Program-made: the position numbers and the translations under genes
Notes under the pieces: model-generated
The model's input: only the letters and a program-made list of their open reading frames with translations
What the model was told of the DNA's origin: nothing
Databases searched by the model: none
Assembly (NCBI GenBank): GCA_965229715.1
Contig: CBDDJL010000002.1
Coordinates: forward strand, 1,054,001-1,118,000
Direction of reading: 5' to 3'
From: JAVJST01 sp965229715
GTDB lineage: Bacteria > Pseudomonadota > Alphaproteobacteria > Rhodospirillales > Casp-alpha2
DNA: 64,000 bases
Shown: positions 24,600-31,867 of the stretch, piece after piece
Numbering within the stretch: the first letter of the stretch is position 1
Layout of the letters: each line of letters begins with the position of its first letter

Positions 24600-25442
24600 T
24601 TACGGAATGTGAGGTTCCAGACCTTTCTGCATCTCGTTCAATTTATTCGTGTAGTCCTTCCTCGTCGAACCATAAGCCCAGTAGGGAAGGATGTCTCTTC
24701 GATAGTGTTTCCAACTTGAGCCAATGTACTTGGCCCACCCGGCGATATCGGTGATGTCATTGGGCGGTAGTTCCTGATGGATGTAGTTGAAGGAACCCCT
24801 GTAGTTCGGATCGTGAACGATTCGACCGGTATCGCCGTCGTAAACGACTTCGCGGCCATCGGGGTGGGCGTACTTCTTCTCCTTCGCCCCTCGATCGTTG
24901 TCATGGAAAACAGCCATTGAGTCTGGATACATGATGAAGCCGTTCTCCACCGCGTCCTTCTCGTTTCTCGGCAAGGGCCGGTTCCGTGCATCGCGCTCTT
25001 CAAAGTGCCATCTCTTTGAACTGAACCAGCCTTTGTTATCCGCGAACGACGGCAGGCCGCTGGTCGGATTGCGTTGCTCGTATCCCGATCCGACGACGTA
25101 ATGCGCCATGCGGTCTCCCATGACGGCGTAGAGCGCGTTCAGCACCTGAGGCGTCTGGGCGCTCACCGGCACGACGATCTCGCCCGGCGAGACGTGAGCA
25201 AGGTCCTTGTCCTGACCGTGGTGCGGGCCGTTGAGGCCGAGCTCGTTGGCGGCTTCGCCCTCACGGGCGACTGCTTGTTTTGACGGGGCTGCGGGTGGTG
25301 GGGTGTCATAGAGGGCTTCGAAGCCCTGACGGACGCTCTCGACGTAGGCCGGGTCCATGGTCTTCCAGTAGCGCGGATCGGCCATCATGGCCTTGAGGCG
25401 GGCGAGTTCACGCTTTTCGTAGATCGGGTCGGGTTTCGGCAT
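24600..25442 (-). CDS. phage-tail-like protein with C-terminal polymorphic-toxin-like domain
   Basis: A 280-residue protein with no signal peptide. Residues 1-45 (DPRYWKTMDPAYVESVRQGF) and 78-133 (HVSPGEIVVP, GSGYEQRNPTSGLPSF) resemble short modules found in phage head/tail proteins. The C-terminal part (~134-280) has AHPDGREVVYDGDTGRIV, a GSFNY motif and RRDILPYWAYG, a pattern recalled from toxin tips of polymorphic toxins, where DPVN-GTYN and DVLPY-WGN versions occur. The start MPKPDPIYEK follows AGGA; the longer frame upstream crosses a promoter and two terminators. A three-helix membrane protein follows. Catalytic residues and target are unknown. Confidence 0.5.
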   Translation of the reverse strand: MPKPDPIYEKRELARLKAMMADPRYWKTMDPAYVESVRQGFEALYDTPPPAAPSKQAVAREGEAANELGLNGPHHGQDKDLAHVSPGEIVVPVSAQTPQVLNALYAVMGDRMAHYVVGSGYEQRNPTSGLPSFADNKGWFSSKRWHFEERDARNRPLPRNEKDAVENGFIMYPDSMAVFHDNDRGAKEKKYAHPDGREVVYDGDTGRIVHDPNYRGSFNYIHQELPPNDITDIAGWAKYIGSSWKHYRRDILPYWAYGSTRKDYTNKLNEMQKGLEPHIP

Positions 25443-25454
25443 ATCGGCTTCTTT

Positions 25455-25486
25455 CCTGTTTGAGTGAGGGCCTGTTTGAGTGAGGG
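25455..25486. repeat. 16-bp perfect tandem duplication in the leader
   Basis: cctgtttgagtgaggg occurs twice without spacing (25455-25470 and 25471-25486), directly upstream of the ribosome-binding site of the toxin-like gene. It may result from slippage and could change spacing between terminator and start codon. Confidence 0.85.
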
Positions 25487-25497
25487 GAAGGGACGGC

Positions 25498-25528
25498 AAA
25501 AAAACGCCGCCCCAGTTGTGGGGCGGCG
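25498..25528 (-). terminator. intrinsic terminator 2 in the leader of the toxin-like gene
   Basis: A perfect 10-bp stem (25505-25514 with 25519-25528) and a four-base loop, followed on the minus strand by seven T's (25504-25498). It lies between the promoter and the start codon of the gene it precedes, an arrangement typical of attenuation or antitermination. Confidence 0.85.
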
Positions 25529-25537
25529 CACGGCAAG

Positions 25538-25571
25538 AAAAAACCACGGAACGCGGCAGACGCACCCGTGG
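25538..25571 (-). terminator. intrinsic terminator 1 in the leader of the toxin-like gene
   Basis: ccacgg (25544-25549) pairs with ccgtgg (25566-25571), with an inner GCG/CGC pairing. On the minus strand it is followed by six T's (25543-25538). It is the promoter-proximal of two tandem terminators. Confidence 0.65.
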
Positions 25572-25586
25572 CGATTCGAGACCGAA

Positions 25587-25615
25587 ACCATACCATGACA
25601 AAATCGAGTTGTCAA
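25587..25615 (-). promoter_or_regulatory. sigma-70-type promoter of the toxin-like gene
   Basis: Minus-strand TTGACA (25615-25610) is a perfect -35 element, followed after exactly 17 bp by TATGGT (25592-25587). Transcription would start near 25580 and read through both terminators before reaching the start codon at 25442, giving a leader of about 140 nt. Confidence 0.65.
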
Positions 25616-25624
25616 GCATTTATT

Positions 25625-25636
25625 CCTATTAATAGG
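25625..25636. promoter_or_regulatory. 12-bp perfect palindrome cctattaatagg
   Basis: A perfect palindrome in an AT-rich patch just upstream of the minus-strand TTGACA and about 85 bp before dgcN on the plus strand. Its position suits an operator acting on either divergent transcript. Confidence 0.4.
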
Positions 25637-25719
25637 TAAATGCCGTTCCGTCATGAAGGCGTGACGCACGGCCACGGGTTGGCTAGATTGCCGCGCGCCT
25701 GAATAGGGAGGATTTTACG

Positions 25720-26721
25720 ATGGCCCTTCGTACCCCATACCTGATGTTCATCGGCGATGCTGCCGATCACCTCGCGGCCAAGACCGCGCGCGGCGTCGTC
25801 CACTGGCGGCCGGAATGGTGCCTCGGACAGCTCCGTCTCGAGGGCTGCAACGCCGATCTCGGCATTCCCGATATGTCGCTTGAGGAAGCCGCCGAAGCCG
25901 GCGTGAAGACCCTGGTCGTCGGCGTCGCCAATCGCGGTGGCATCATTCCCGACAACTGGACGGACACCCTGGTGCGGGCTGTCGAACTCGGCATGGATAT
26001 CGCCTCGGGGCTGCACACCAAGCTTTCGAGCGTACCGGCGATCGCCGATGCGGCGGAACAGCACAGCCGGGCGCTTTACGACGTTCGGCATCCGACGCGC
26101 GAGTTCTCCGTCGGCAGCGGCGTGCGCCGACCGGGCAAGCGCATGCTGGCGGTCGGAACCGACTGTTCGCTCGGCAAGATGTTCACGTCGCTCGCCTGCT
26201 GGCGCGACATGGAAAGCCGCGGCGTCTCGTGCGATTTCCGGGCCACCGGCCAGACCGGTATTTTCATCGCCGGCGAGGGCGTCTCGGTCGACGCAGTGGT
26301 CGCCGATTTCATTTCCGGTGCCGTCGAGTGGCTGGCGCTCGACAACGATGCCGATCACTGGGACCTGATCGAGGGCCAGGGCTCGCTGTTCCATCCGTCC
26401 TATGCCGGCGTGTCGCTTGGCTTGTTGCACGGTTCGCAGGCCGACCGGCTGGTCATGTGTCACGAACCGGGCCGGCCGCACATGCGCGGTATCCCGCATC
26501 AGCCGCTGCCGAGCCTCGAGGACTGCATCCGCGTCAACGAGGAGCACGCCCGGCTGACCAACCCGGACGCCAAGGTCGTCGGCTTTGCCTTCAACACGTC
26601 GGCGATGAGCGACGCGGACGCCGAGGCGTGCCTCAAGGAGCATGCCGACAAGTTCGGCATGCCGGCGGTCGACCCGGTGCGCACCGGCGTGGCGCCGCTG
26701 GTCGACGCCATCCTCGCCTAG
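25720..26721 (+). CDS. dgcN: DUF1611-family D-glutamate N-acetyltransferase
   Basis: A 333-residue protein of the DUF1611 family. It has a P-loop-like segment GTDCSLGKM at residues 146-154 and later DLIEGQGSLFHPSYAGVSLG, both family hallmarks. In marine bacteria the family member DgcN acetylates D-glutamate to N-acetyl-D-glutamate, and the partner DgcA then racemises it. Here an enolase-superfamily dipeptide-epimerase-like gene follows after 15 bp, exactly the dgcN-dgcA arrangement, which supports the assignment. A transporter completes the operon. Confidence 0.82.
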   Translation: MALRTPYLMFIGDAADHLAAKTARGVVHWRPEWCLGQLRLEGCNADLGIPDMSLEEAAEAGVKTLVVGVANRGGIIPDNWTDTLVRAVELGMDIASGLHTKLSSVPAIADAAEQHSRALYDVRHPTREFSVGSGVRRPGKRMLAVGTDCSLGKMFTSLACWRDMESRGVSCDFRATGQTGIFIAGEGVSVDAVVADFISGAVEWLALDNDADHWDLIEGQGSLFHPSYAGVSLGLLHGSQADRLVMCHEPGRPHMRGIPHQPLPSLEDCIRVNEEHARLTNPDAKVVGFAFNTSAMSDADAEACLKEHADKFGMPAVDPVRTGVAPLVDAILA

Positions 26722-26736
26722 GGAGACCACTGTCCG

Positions 26737-27723
26737 ATGGCGAGTTTCGAAGCCCGTCACGAAAGCTGGCCGCTGGAGAAGCCGTTCGCGATTTCGCGCG
26801 GCACCAAGACGGCGGCGGATGTCGTGGTCTGCGAGATCACCATGGACGAGGGCGTTTCCGGGCGCGGCGAATGCGTGCCCTACGCGCGTTACGGCGAGAG
26901 CGTCGAAGGCGTCATCGAGGATATCGAATCGCGCGCGCTCGACATCGCCAAACATCCCGACCGCAAGGGCCTGTTGTCGAGCATGCCGGCGGGCGCGGCG
27001 CGCAACGCCATCGACTGCGCGCTCTGGGACTTGCAGGCGAAGCTCAACAACCGACGCGCCTGGGACATCGCCGGCATGGTCGAGCCGCCGGCGCCGGCGG
27101 TAACGGCGACGACCATCGGCATCGGCACGCCCGACGAGATGGCCGCCGCCGCCGCAGCGTTGACCGACGCCAAGCTGCTGAAGATCAAACTCAATGCTGA
27201 ACACGTGGTGACGCGGGTTTCCGCGGTCCGCGAGGCCGCGCCGGACGCGCGTCTGATCGTCGATCCGAACGAAGGCTGGGACATCGCGGTCATGCGCGAT
27301 GTCGCGCAGCCGCTGGCCGAACTCGGCGTCGAGATGCTGGAACAGCCGCTGCCGGCGGACGCGGACGACGACCTCGCCGGCTTCGAGAGCCCGATCCCGA
27401 TCTGCGCCGATGAATCCTGCCATACGGCCGAAAAGCTGCACCGACTGGCGGGCAAGTACCAGATCGTCAACATCAAGCTCGACAAGACCGGCGGGCTGAC
27501 ATCGGCGCTGCGGCTTGCCGATGCGGCGCACACCTGCGGCTTCGGCATCATGGTCGGCTGCATGGTTGCGACGTCGCTGGCCATGGCGCCGGCGACCCTG
27601 GTGATGCCGGCGGCGAAATTCGTCGATCTCGACGGGCCGCTGTTGCTCAAGGAAGACCGTCCGGACGGTCTCGACTTCTCGGGGGGCATGATTCATCCGC
27701 CGGCCGCCGCTCTATGGGGCTAA
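26737..27723 (+). CDS. dgcA: enolase-superfamily epimerase/racemase, N-acetyl-D-glutamate racemase-like
   Basis: A 328-residue enzyme of the dipeptide epimerase (muconate-lactonising) subgroup. It has the KxK catalytic motif (LLKIKLN, Lys149/Lys151), metal ligands Asp176 (VDPNEGW), Glu202 (LEQPL) and Asp225 (CADES), and the second catalytic lysine near 250 (VNIKLDKTGG). Annotated relatives epimerise L-Ala-D/L-Glu, but linkage to the DUF1611 gene points to N-acetyl-D-glutamate racemase of D-glutamate catabolism. The 3' end overlaps the transporter gene by 10 bp. Confidence 0.82.
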   Translation: MASFEARHESWPLEKPFAISRGTKTAADVVVCEITMDEGVSGRGECVPYARYGESVEGVIEDIESRALDIAKHPDRKGLLSSMPAGAARNAIDCALWDLQAKLNNRRAWDIAGMVEPPAPAVTATTIGIGTPDEMAAAAAALTDAKLLKIKLNAEHVVTRVSAVREAAPDARLIVDPNEGWDIAVMRDVAQPLAELGVEMLEQPLPADADDDLAGFESPIPICADESCHTAEKLHRLAGKYQIVNIKLDKTGGLTSALRLADAAHTCGFGIMVGCMVATSLAMAPATLVMPAAKFVDLDGPLLLKEDRPDGLDFSGGMIHPPAAALWG

Positions 27724-28889
27724 GTCGGTTGTTCAAGGGCATCTCGGCGCAGGCGGTTTTTACCGGGCTTCTCGTCGCCATTGTCGGCTTCGGCAGTTCG
27801 TTTCCCGTCGTTTTGCAAGGCTTGGCGGGCGCCGGAGCGACGCCGGCCCAAGCCGCGTCGGGCCTGATGGCGCTGTCGGTGGCAATGGGTTTGTGCGGCA
27901 TTCTCGTCAGCCTGCGAACGCGCCTGCCGGTCAGCGTGGCATGGTCGACGCCGGGCGCCGCCCTGCTTGCCACCATTCCTGTGATGGAAGGCGGTTTCGC
28001 CGCTGTCGTCGGGGCGTTTATCGTTTGCGGCGCCATGATCGTCATCGCCGGCCTCTGGAAACCGCTGGGCCGGCTGGTCGGCGCCATTCCCGGACCGATC
28101 GCGAATGCGATGCTTGCCGGCGTGCTGTTCAATTTCTGCATTGCACCGGCCTACGCCATCGCCGACCACCCGGTCATGGCGCTGATCATCATCGGTGTCT
28201 GGTTGGCGATGATCAGATTGCGCCGTCTCTATGCCATGCCGGTGACGGTGCTGGTTGCCGCGGTGCTGATCGCCATGAATGCCGGCGAGGGCTTCGGCGG
28301 CGCGGTGGAATGGATCGTCGCGCCCGTACTGATCAAGCCGCAGTTCTCGTTCGCGGCTGTCATCAGCGTCGCCATTCCGTTGTTCATCGTCACCATGGCC
28401 TCGCAGAACATTCCGGGCGTCGCCGTCCTGCGGGCCAACGGTTATGAGCTCGATGCTTCGCCGATGTTCCGCGACACCGGCCTGTTCAGCCTGTTGTCGG
28501 CCCCGTTCGGCGGACATGCGGTGAACCTCGCCGCGATTACGGCGTCGATGTGCGCCGGAACGGACGCCCACCCGGATCCCGCACGGCGGTACTGGGCCGC
28601 CGCATCCTCGGGCGTGTTTTACGTGCTGTTCGGGCTTTTCTCGGGCGCGGCCGTCGTGCTTGTCGGCGTCGCACCGCCGACCATCATCATGGCCGTGGCG
28701 GGGCTGGCGTTGCTCGGCGCGTTCGGGAATGCAGCCGCCAGCGCCCTCGTCGAACCGGTCGGGCGAGAGGCGGCCCTGGTCACGTTTATTCTTGCGGCAT
28801 CCGGAATTTCGTTCCTTGGCGTCGGCGGCGCCTTTTGGGGACTCGTCGCCGGCATGGCCGTCCATCACGTTTTGACGTTCCGGACATAA
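27714..28889 (+). CDS. BenE-family (benzoate/H+ symporter-like) transporter
   Basis: A 391-residue inner-membrane transporter with 11-12 hydrophobic segments. BenE-type signatures include SVAWSTPGAALLAT near residue 80, IPLFIVTMASQNIPGVAVLRANGY at ~222-245 and FGGHAVNLAAITASMCAG. The family is named for benzoate uptake, but placement as third gene of the dgcN-dgcA operon, overlapping dgcA by 10 bp, suggests it carries the substrate or product of that pathway. No clear ribosome-binding site is seen, consistent with coupling. Confidence 0.8.
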   Translation: MGLSRLFKGISAQAVFTGLLVAIVGFGSSFPVVLQGLAGAGATPAQAASGLMALSVAMGLCGILVSLRTRLPVSVAWSTPGAALLATIPVMEGGFAAVVGAFIVCGAMIVIAGLWKPLGRLVGAIPGPIANAMLAGVLFNFCIAPAYAIADHPVMALIIIGVWLAMIRLRRLYAMPVTVLVAAVLIAMNAGEGFGGAVEWIVAPVLIKPQFSFAAVISVAIPLFIVTMASQNIPGVAVLRANGYELDASPMFRDTGLFSLLSAPFGGHAVNLAAITASMCAGTDAHPDPARRYWAAASSGVFYVLFGLFSGAAVVLVGVAPPTIIMAVAGLALLGAFGNAAASALVEPVGREAALVTFILAASGISFLGVGGAFWGLVAGMAVHHVLTFRT

Positions 28890-28930
28890 CGCCCGAATCA
28901 CGACGGTACGGCAGGGGTCGATTTTTTGTC

Positions 28931-28971
28931 TTGATTTAAATGAGAATGCGAATCATTCTCATTTAAATCAA
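28931..28971. promoter_or_regulatory. Fur-type iron box with 18-bp perfect arms
   Basis: An 18-bp arm (28931-28948, core AAATGAGAATG) is exactly inverted at 28954-28971 around CGAAT. The centre TGAGAATGCGAATCATTCTCA closely matches the classical Fur box. It ends 14 bp before the start of the next gene, where bound Fur would block transcription. Iron-dependent control of the following two genes is therefore likely. Confidence 0.85.
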
Positions 28972-28985
28972 CGAAGGAGGATGCC

Positions 28986-29507
28986 TTGAATCAGATACGT
29001 CAAATACCGTCTGAGACCCGCTGGCCCATGCGACTGCGGGATCTGTCGGATCCGGAACAACTCATCGCCGGGGCGTACCGTCACTGGTTTGCCGGTATTT
29101 ACATGGACCGCGGTTTGCATTTTTCGGTCGTTGCGCGGGAGTTCCGCCTGTCGCTCGGCGAGGACCTCGGCAATCGGGCATTCACGGCTTTTGCCGCCCT
29201 GACGCGAATTCTGCAGCGCGCATCGCGGGAAACGATCCGCTTTCACATGCCGTGTTGTCCGCATCTAGGCGCGGAAGAGGTTCAACTGGTGTGCCTGACC
29301 GCGGCGTCGCAGCAGGGTCGTTTTCTTCTGGTCCGCAGTCTGGCGGAGCTGATCGTCGAACCAAACGCGGTCGGCGATCTGATCGGCAGGGTTTCCGAAC
29401 TGGCGAACGCGCTCGAACAGGCGGGGTGTATTCTGCCGTGCCGCGTCGGGCATTTGCCTAACGAGGAGACGATGGCCGGTGCCGCTGGCCTCAGTGCCGT
29501 TCACTAG
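28986..29507 (+). CDS. iron-box-controlled protein of unknown family
   Basis: A 173-residue soluble protein. TTG is taken as start because GGAGG lies five bases upstream; the ATG five bases earlier opens a frame that ends after two codons. Residues 16-80 look globular and helical (DPEQLIAGAYRHWFAG, LSLGEDLGNRAFTAFAALTRIL). A distinctive MPCCPHLGAEE motif holds Cys90/Cys91, and further cysteines lie at 103, 147 and 152, so metal, haem or Fe-S binding is possible. I do not recognise the family. The Fur-type box immediately upstream implies iron-limited expression. Confidence 0.75.
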   Translation: MNQIRQIPSETRWPMRLRDLSDPEQLIAGAYRHWFAGIYMDRGLHFSVVAREFRLSLGEDLGNRAFTAFAALTRILQRASRETIRFHMPCCPHLGAEEVQLVCLTAASQQGRFLLVRSLAELIVEPNAVGDLIGRVSELANALEQAGCILPCRVGHLPNEETMAGAAGLSAVH

Positions 29508-29615
29508 CGAAATTGCCGGCGCTTTTCTGATCAGTCGAAGTTTCCCCCAGGCGAAGCATGCCTGGAGTCGACGTAAACCCGTTTCCGCAACCGTCATATT
29601 AAGGAAGGAACCAGG

Positions 29616-29909
29616 ATGACGAAAAAACAGACATTACTTGCAACCGGTCTCTCGGCGATGCTCCTGAGCGGCCCCGTCGTTGCCGCCGGTCAGGAGCACG
29701 CCTGCCCGATGACCTACGAGGCCTTCGAATACGGCGTGCCGCATACGGATATGGAAGCGTGCCCGGCGTCGATGGAAGGGGAAGGCGTTTTCTGCCGGTT
29801 GTCCGTGGTGGCGGAAGTGGCGACGGTATTCGTTTTCGACGAGGAAAACAGCTGTATCGTTGAAACCAGAAGCTATGACGAGAGCGAATTCAAGGTCGAG
29901 TTCAACTGA
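29616..29909 (+). CDS. small secreted cysteine-containing protein, unknown function
   Basis: A 97-residue exported protein: signal peptide MTKKQTLLATGLSAMLLSG ending near VVAAG, then a mature part of ~73 residues with four cysteines (EHACPM, EACPAS, VFCRLS, NSCIVE) that could form two disulfides, and an acidic character. Start after AAGGAAGG. It lies 108 bp after the iron-box gene in the same direction and may share its transcript. No family recognised; a periplasmic partner in iron or metal handling is a guess from context. Confidence 0.65.
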   Translation: MTKKQTLLATGLSAMLLSGPVVAAGQEHACPMTYEAFEYGVPHTDMEACPASMEGEGVFCRLSVVAEVATVFVFDEENSCIVETRSYDESEFKVEFN

Positions 29910-29951
29910 CCGGTGAGGGCGGCTCGGCTACGGTCGGCCGCCACACCTGTC

Positions 29952-30923
29952 CTATGCGCCCCGGAAGCGGTCGGTTGCGCTGACCAGCTCGTGAACGATG
30001 CCGGGTTCCGATGACGCATGCCCGGCATCGTGAACCAGACGGAAGTCGGCTTCGGGCCAGGCGCGGTGCAGGTCCCACGCGGTCTGCACCGGGGTGCACA
30101 TGTCGTAGCGGCCCTGCACGATGACGGCGGGGATGTGGCGGCACTTGTCGATTTCCTCGATCAGCTGACCGTCGTATTCGAAGAAACCCGCATTGTTGAA
30201 GTAGTGGCATTCGATCCGCGCAAATGCGAGGGCGTAATCGTCTTCGGCAAAGTGCGCCTCGCGGTCCGGATCCGGCCACAGGGACAGGGTCGATCCTTCC
30301 CAGACGCTCCAGGCGCGGGCGGCCTCCTGGCGGATCGCCGCATCATCCGACGTCAGCCGTTCGTAATATGCGGCGATCATGTCGCCGCGCTCATTGGCCG
30401 GGATCGGCGCAAGGTATCTTTCCCACGCGTCCGGGAACACATGACTGGCGCCGTCCTGATAGAACCACATCAACTCCCTGCGCCGTAGCGTGAAGATGCC
30501 GCGCAACACCAGTTCGCTGACACGGTCGGGATAGGTCTCGGCATAGGCCAGCGCCAGACAACTGCCCCAGGAGCCGCCGAAGACCTGCCATTTCTCGATC
30601 CCGAGCTTTTCGCGCAGCGCCTCGATGTCGGCGACGAGATGCCATGTGGTGTTCTCCTCCAGGCTGGCATGCGGCGTCGAGCGGCCGCAGCCGCGCTGGT
30701 CGAACAGCACGATGCGGTAGGCTTCGGGATCGAAGAAACGGCGGAATGTCGGATTGACGCCGCCACCGGGACCGCCGTGAAGAAAGACCGCGGGCTTGCC
30801 GTCCGGATTGCCGCATTGCTCGAAGTAAAGCTCGTGGCCGTCGGAAACCGGCATCCGGCCGGTCGCGAAGGGTTCGATCCTCGGATACAGGGTTTCGGTG
30901 TAGGCGGCGGCACCGTTGCTCAT
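29952..30923 (-). CDS. pip: proline iminopeptidase (alpha/beta hydrolase, family S33)
   Basis: A 323-residue cytoplasmic aminopeptidase releasing N-terminal proline. It shows the oxyanion motif HGGPGGGVNP at ~49-58, DQRGCGRSTP, the nucleophile elbow GGSWGS with Ser118, the acid in GRYDMCTP, and the His in DAGHASSEPG. An ATG at 30923 with AAGGA upstream is preferred to an earlier in-frame TTG. It follows the methyltransferase gene with a few bases between stop and start. Confidence 0.9.
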   Translation of the reverse strand: MSNGAAAYTETLYPRIEPFATGRMPVSDGHELYFEQCGNPDGKPAVFLHGGPGGGVNPTFRRFFDPEAYRIVLFDQRGCGRSTPHASLEENTTWHLVADIEALREKLGIEKWQVFGGSWGSCLALAYAETYPDRVSELVLRGIFTLRRRELMWFYQDGASHVFPDAWERYLAPIPANERGDMIAAYYERLTSDDAAIRQEAARAWSVWEGSTLSLWPDPDREAHFAEDDYALAFARIECHYFNNAGFFEYDGQLIEEIDKCRHIPAVIVQGRYDMCTPVQTAWDLHRAWPEADFRLVHDAGHASSEPGIVHELVSATDRFRGA

Positions 30924-30928
30924 GATTT

Positions 30929-31609
30929 TCAATCCTTCCGGTACATGTTGACCCGGACGGGCTGGTCGAAACGCATGCCTTCTGGCTCAAGGACGCCGAG
31001 CGTCTCGAAGAGACCGCGAAGGTCGTCTTCCATGGCCTCGAATGCATCGCGACGCGACGGGTCGATGCGGACCATGTCATCCTTGTAGTCGGCGAACGCC
31101 TTGTAATGATAACTCATCGTGTACTGCGTTTCGCCGACGGCGGTCAGAGCGGACGCAGCGACATCGCCGAGCGCCTGGAGCGCGGCGGCGCGGACCTCGG
31201 TTTCGTCATCGACCGGCGCGTGGACCTCGAAACCGCTGCCCTCGCACAGCGGTTCCGCGACGTAGAGCATGCCGCCGGGCGCCAGCACGCGGGCCGCTTC
31301 GCGCAAGGCGTCACCCTGGGAGTCCACCGGCACGTGATGCAGCGAAAACATGAACACGACGAGATCGAAACCCTCGTCGGGAAAGGGCAAGTCCTGGCCG
31401 ACGGCATCGACGATCTCGATATCGCCCATGCCGGATTCGGCCATGGCTGCCGACCGTTGAGCCGGATTGCACTCGGCGCCGGTGACGTGCGCCCCTTGCG
31501 ATCGCATGAACCGGAGCAAATCGCCCGTCCCGCACCCGACATCGAGTGCACGGCAATCCTTCAGATCGCAAAATTGTGCGAGTGCGGACTCATTCGAGTT
31601 CGGGGACAT
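30929..31609 (-). CDS. class I SAM-dependent methyltransferase
   Basis: A 226-residue methyltransferase starting MSPNSNESAL. The SAM-binding motif LDVGCGTGDLLRFM is at ~23-36, followed by GAECNPAQ, the DLPFPDEGFDLVVFMFSLHHVP motif typical of ubiquinone/menaquinone-type and small-molecule methyltransferases, and REAARVLAPGGMLYVAEP. It is co-directional with pip. The substrate is unknown. In-frame extensions upstream lack conserved features and ribosome-binding support. Confidence 0.78.
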   Translation of the reverse strand: MSPNSNESALAQFCDLKDCRALDVGCGTGDLLRFMRSQGAHVTGAECNPAQRSAAMAESGMGDIEIVDAVGQDLPFPDEGFDLVVFMFSLHHVPVDSQGDALREAARVLAPGGMLYVAEPLCEGSGFEVHAPVDDETEVRAAALQALGDVAASALTAVGETQYTMSYHYKAFADYKDDMVRIDPSRRDAFEAMEDDLRGLFETLGVLEPEGMRFDQPVRVNMYRKD

Positions 31610-31867
31610 CGGTACGCTGGACTCCTGCTTCGGGCGGTATGGTGCCCCATCGCTGCGCAAACGACAATTCCGGGATGCGGCGATTGTCGGGTGGCTCAAT
31701 CTGGCCATTGCTCTGGCCCGCCGAATCCCCGACAACTGGCTCTATACGGGGGGCCAGCGTCACAGTATCCACAGGATCAAGATTTCCGGTTTCCGGGCCC
31801 TCGTAATTCGACCGTGGCGCTGGTTCCCGAAGCACTGGAGTCCAACCGATAGTTTAGGGAGAATATC

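Noticed and set aside
24600..25619. Longer version of the toxin-like gene starting at 25619
   Set aside because: The extra 59 codons run across a consensus promoter, two intrinsic terminators and a tandem duplication. A good ribosome-binding site precedes the ATG at 25442.
31610..31867. Possible small gene upstream of ald
   Set aside because: Short frames on both strands lack ribosome-binding sites and motifs; nothing recognisable was seen in this 258-bp gap.
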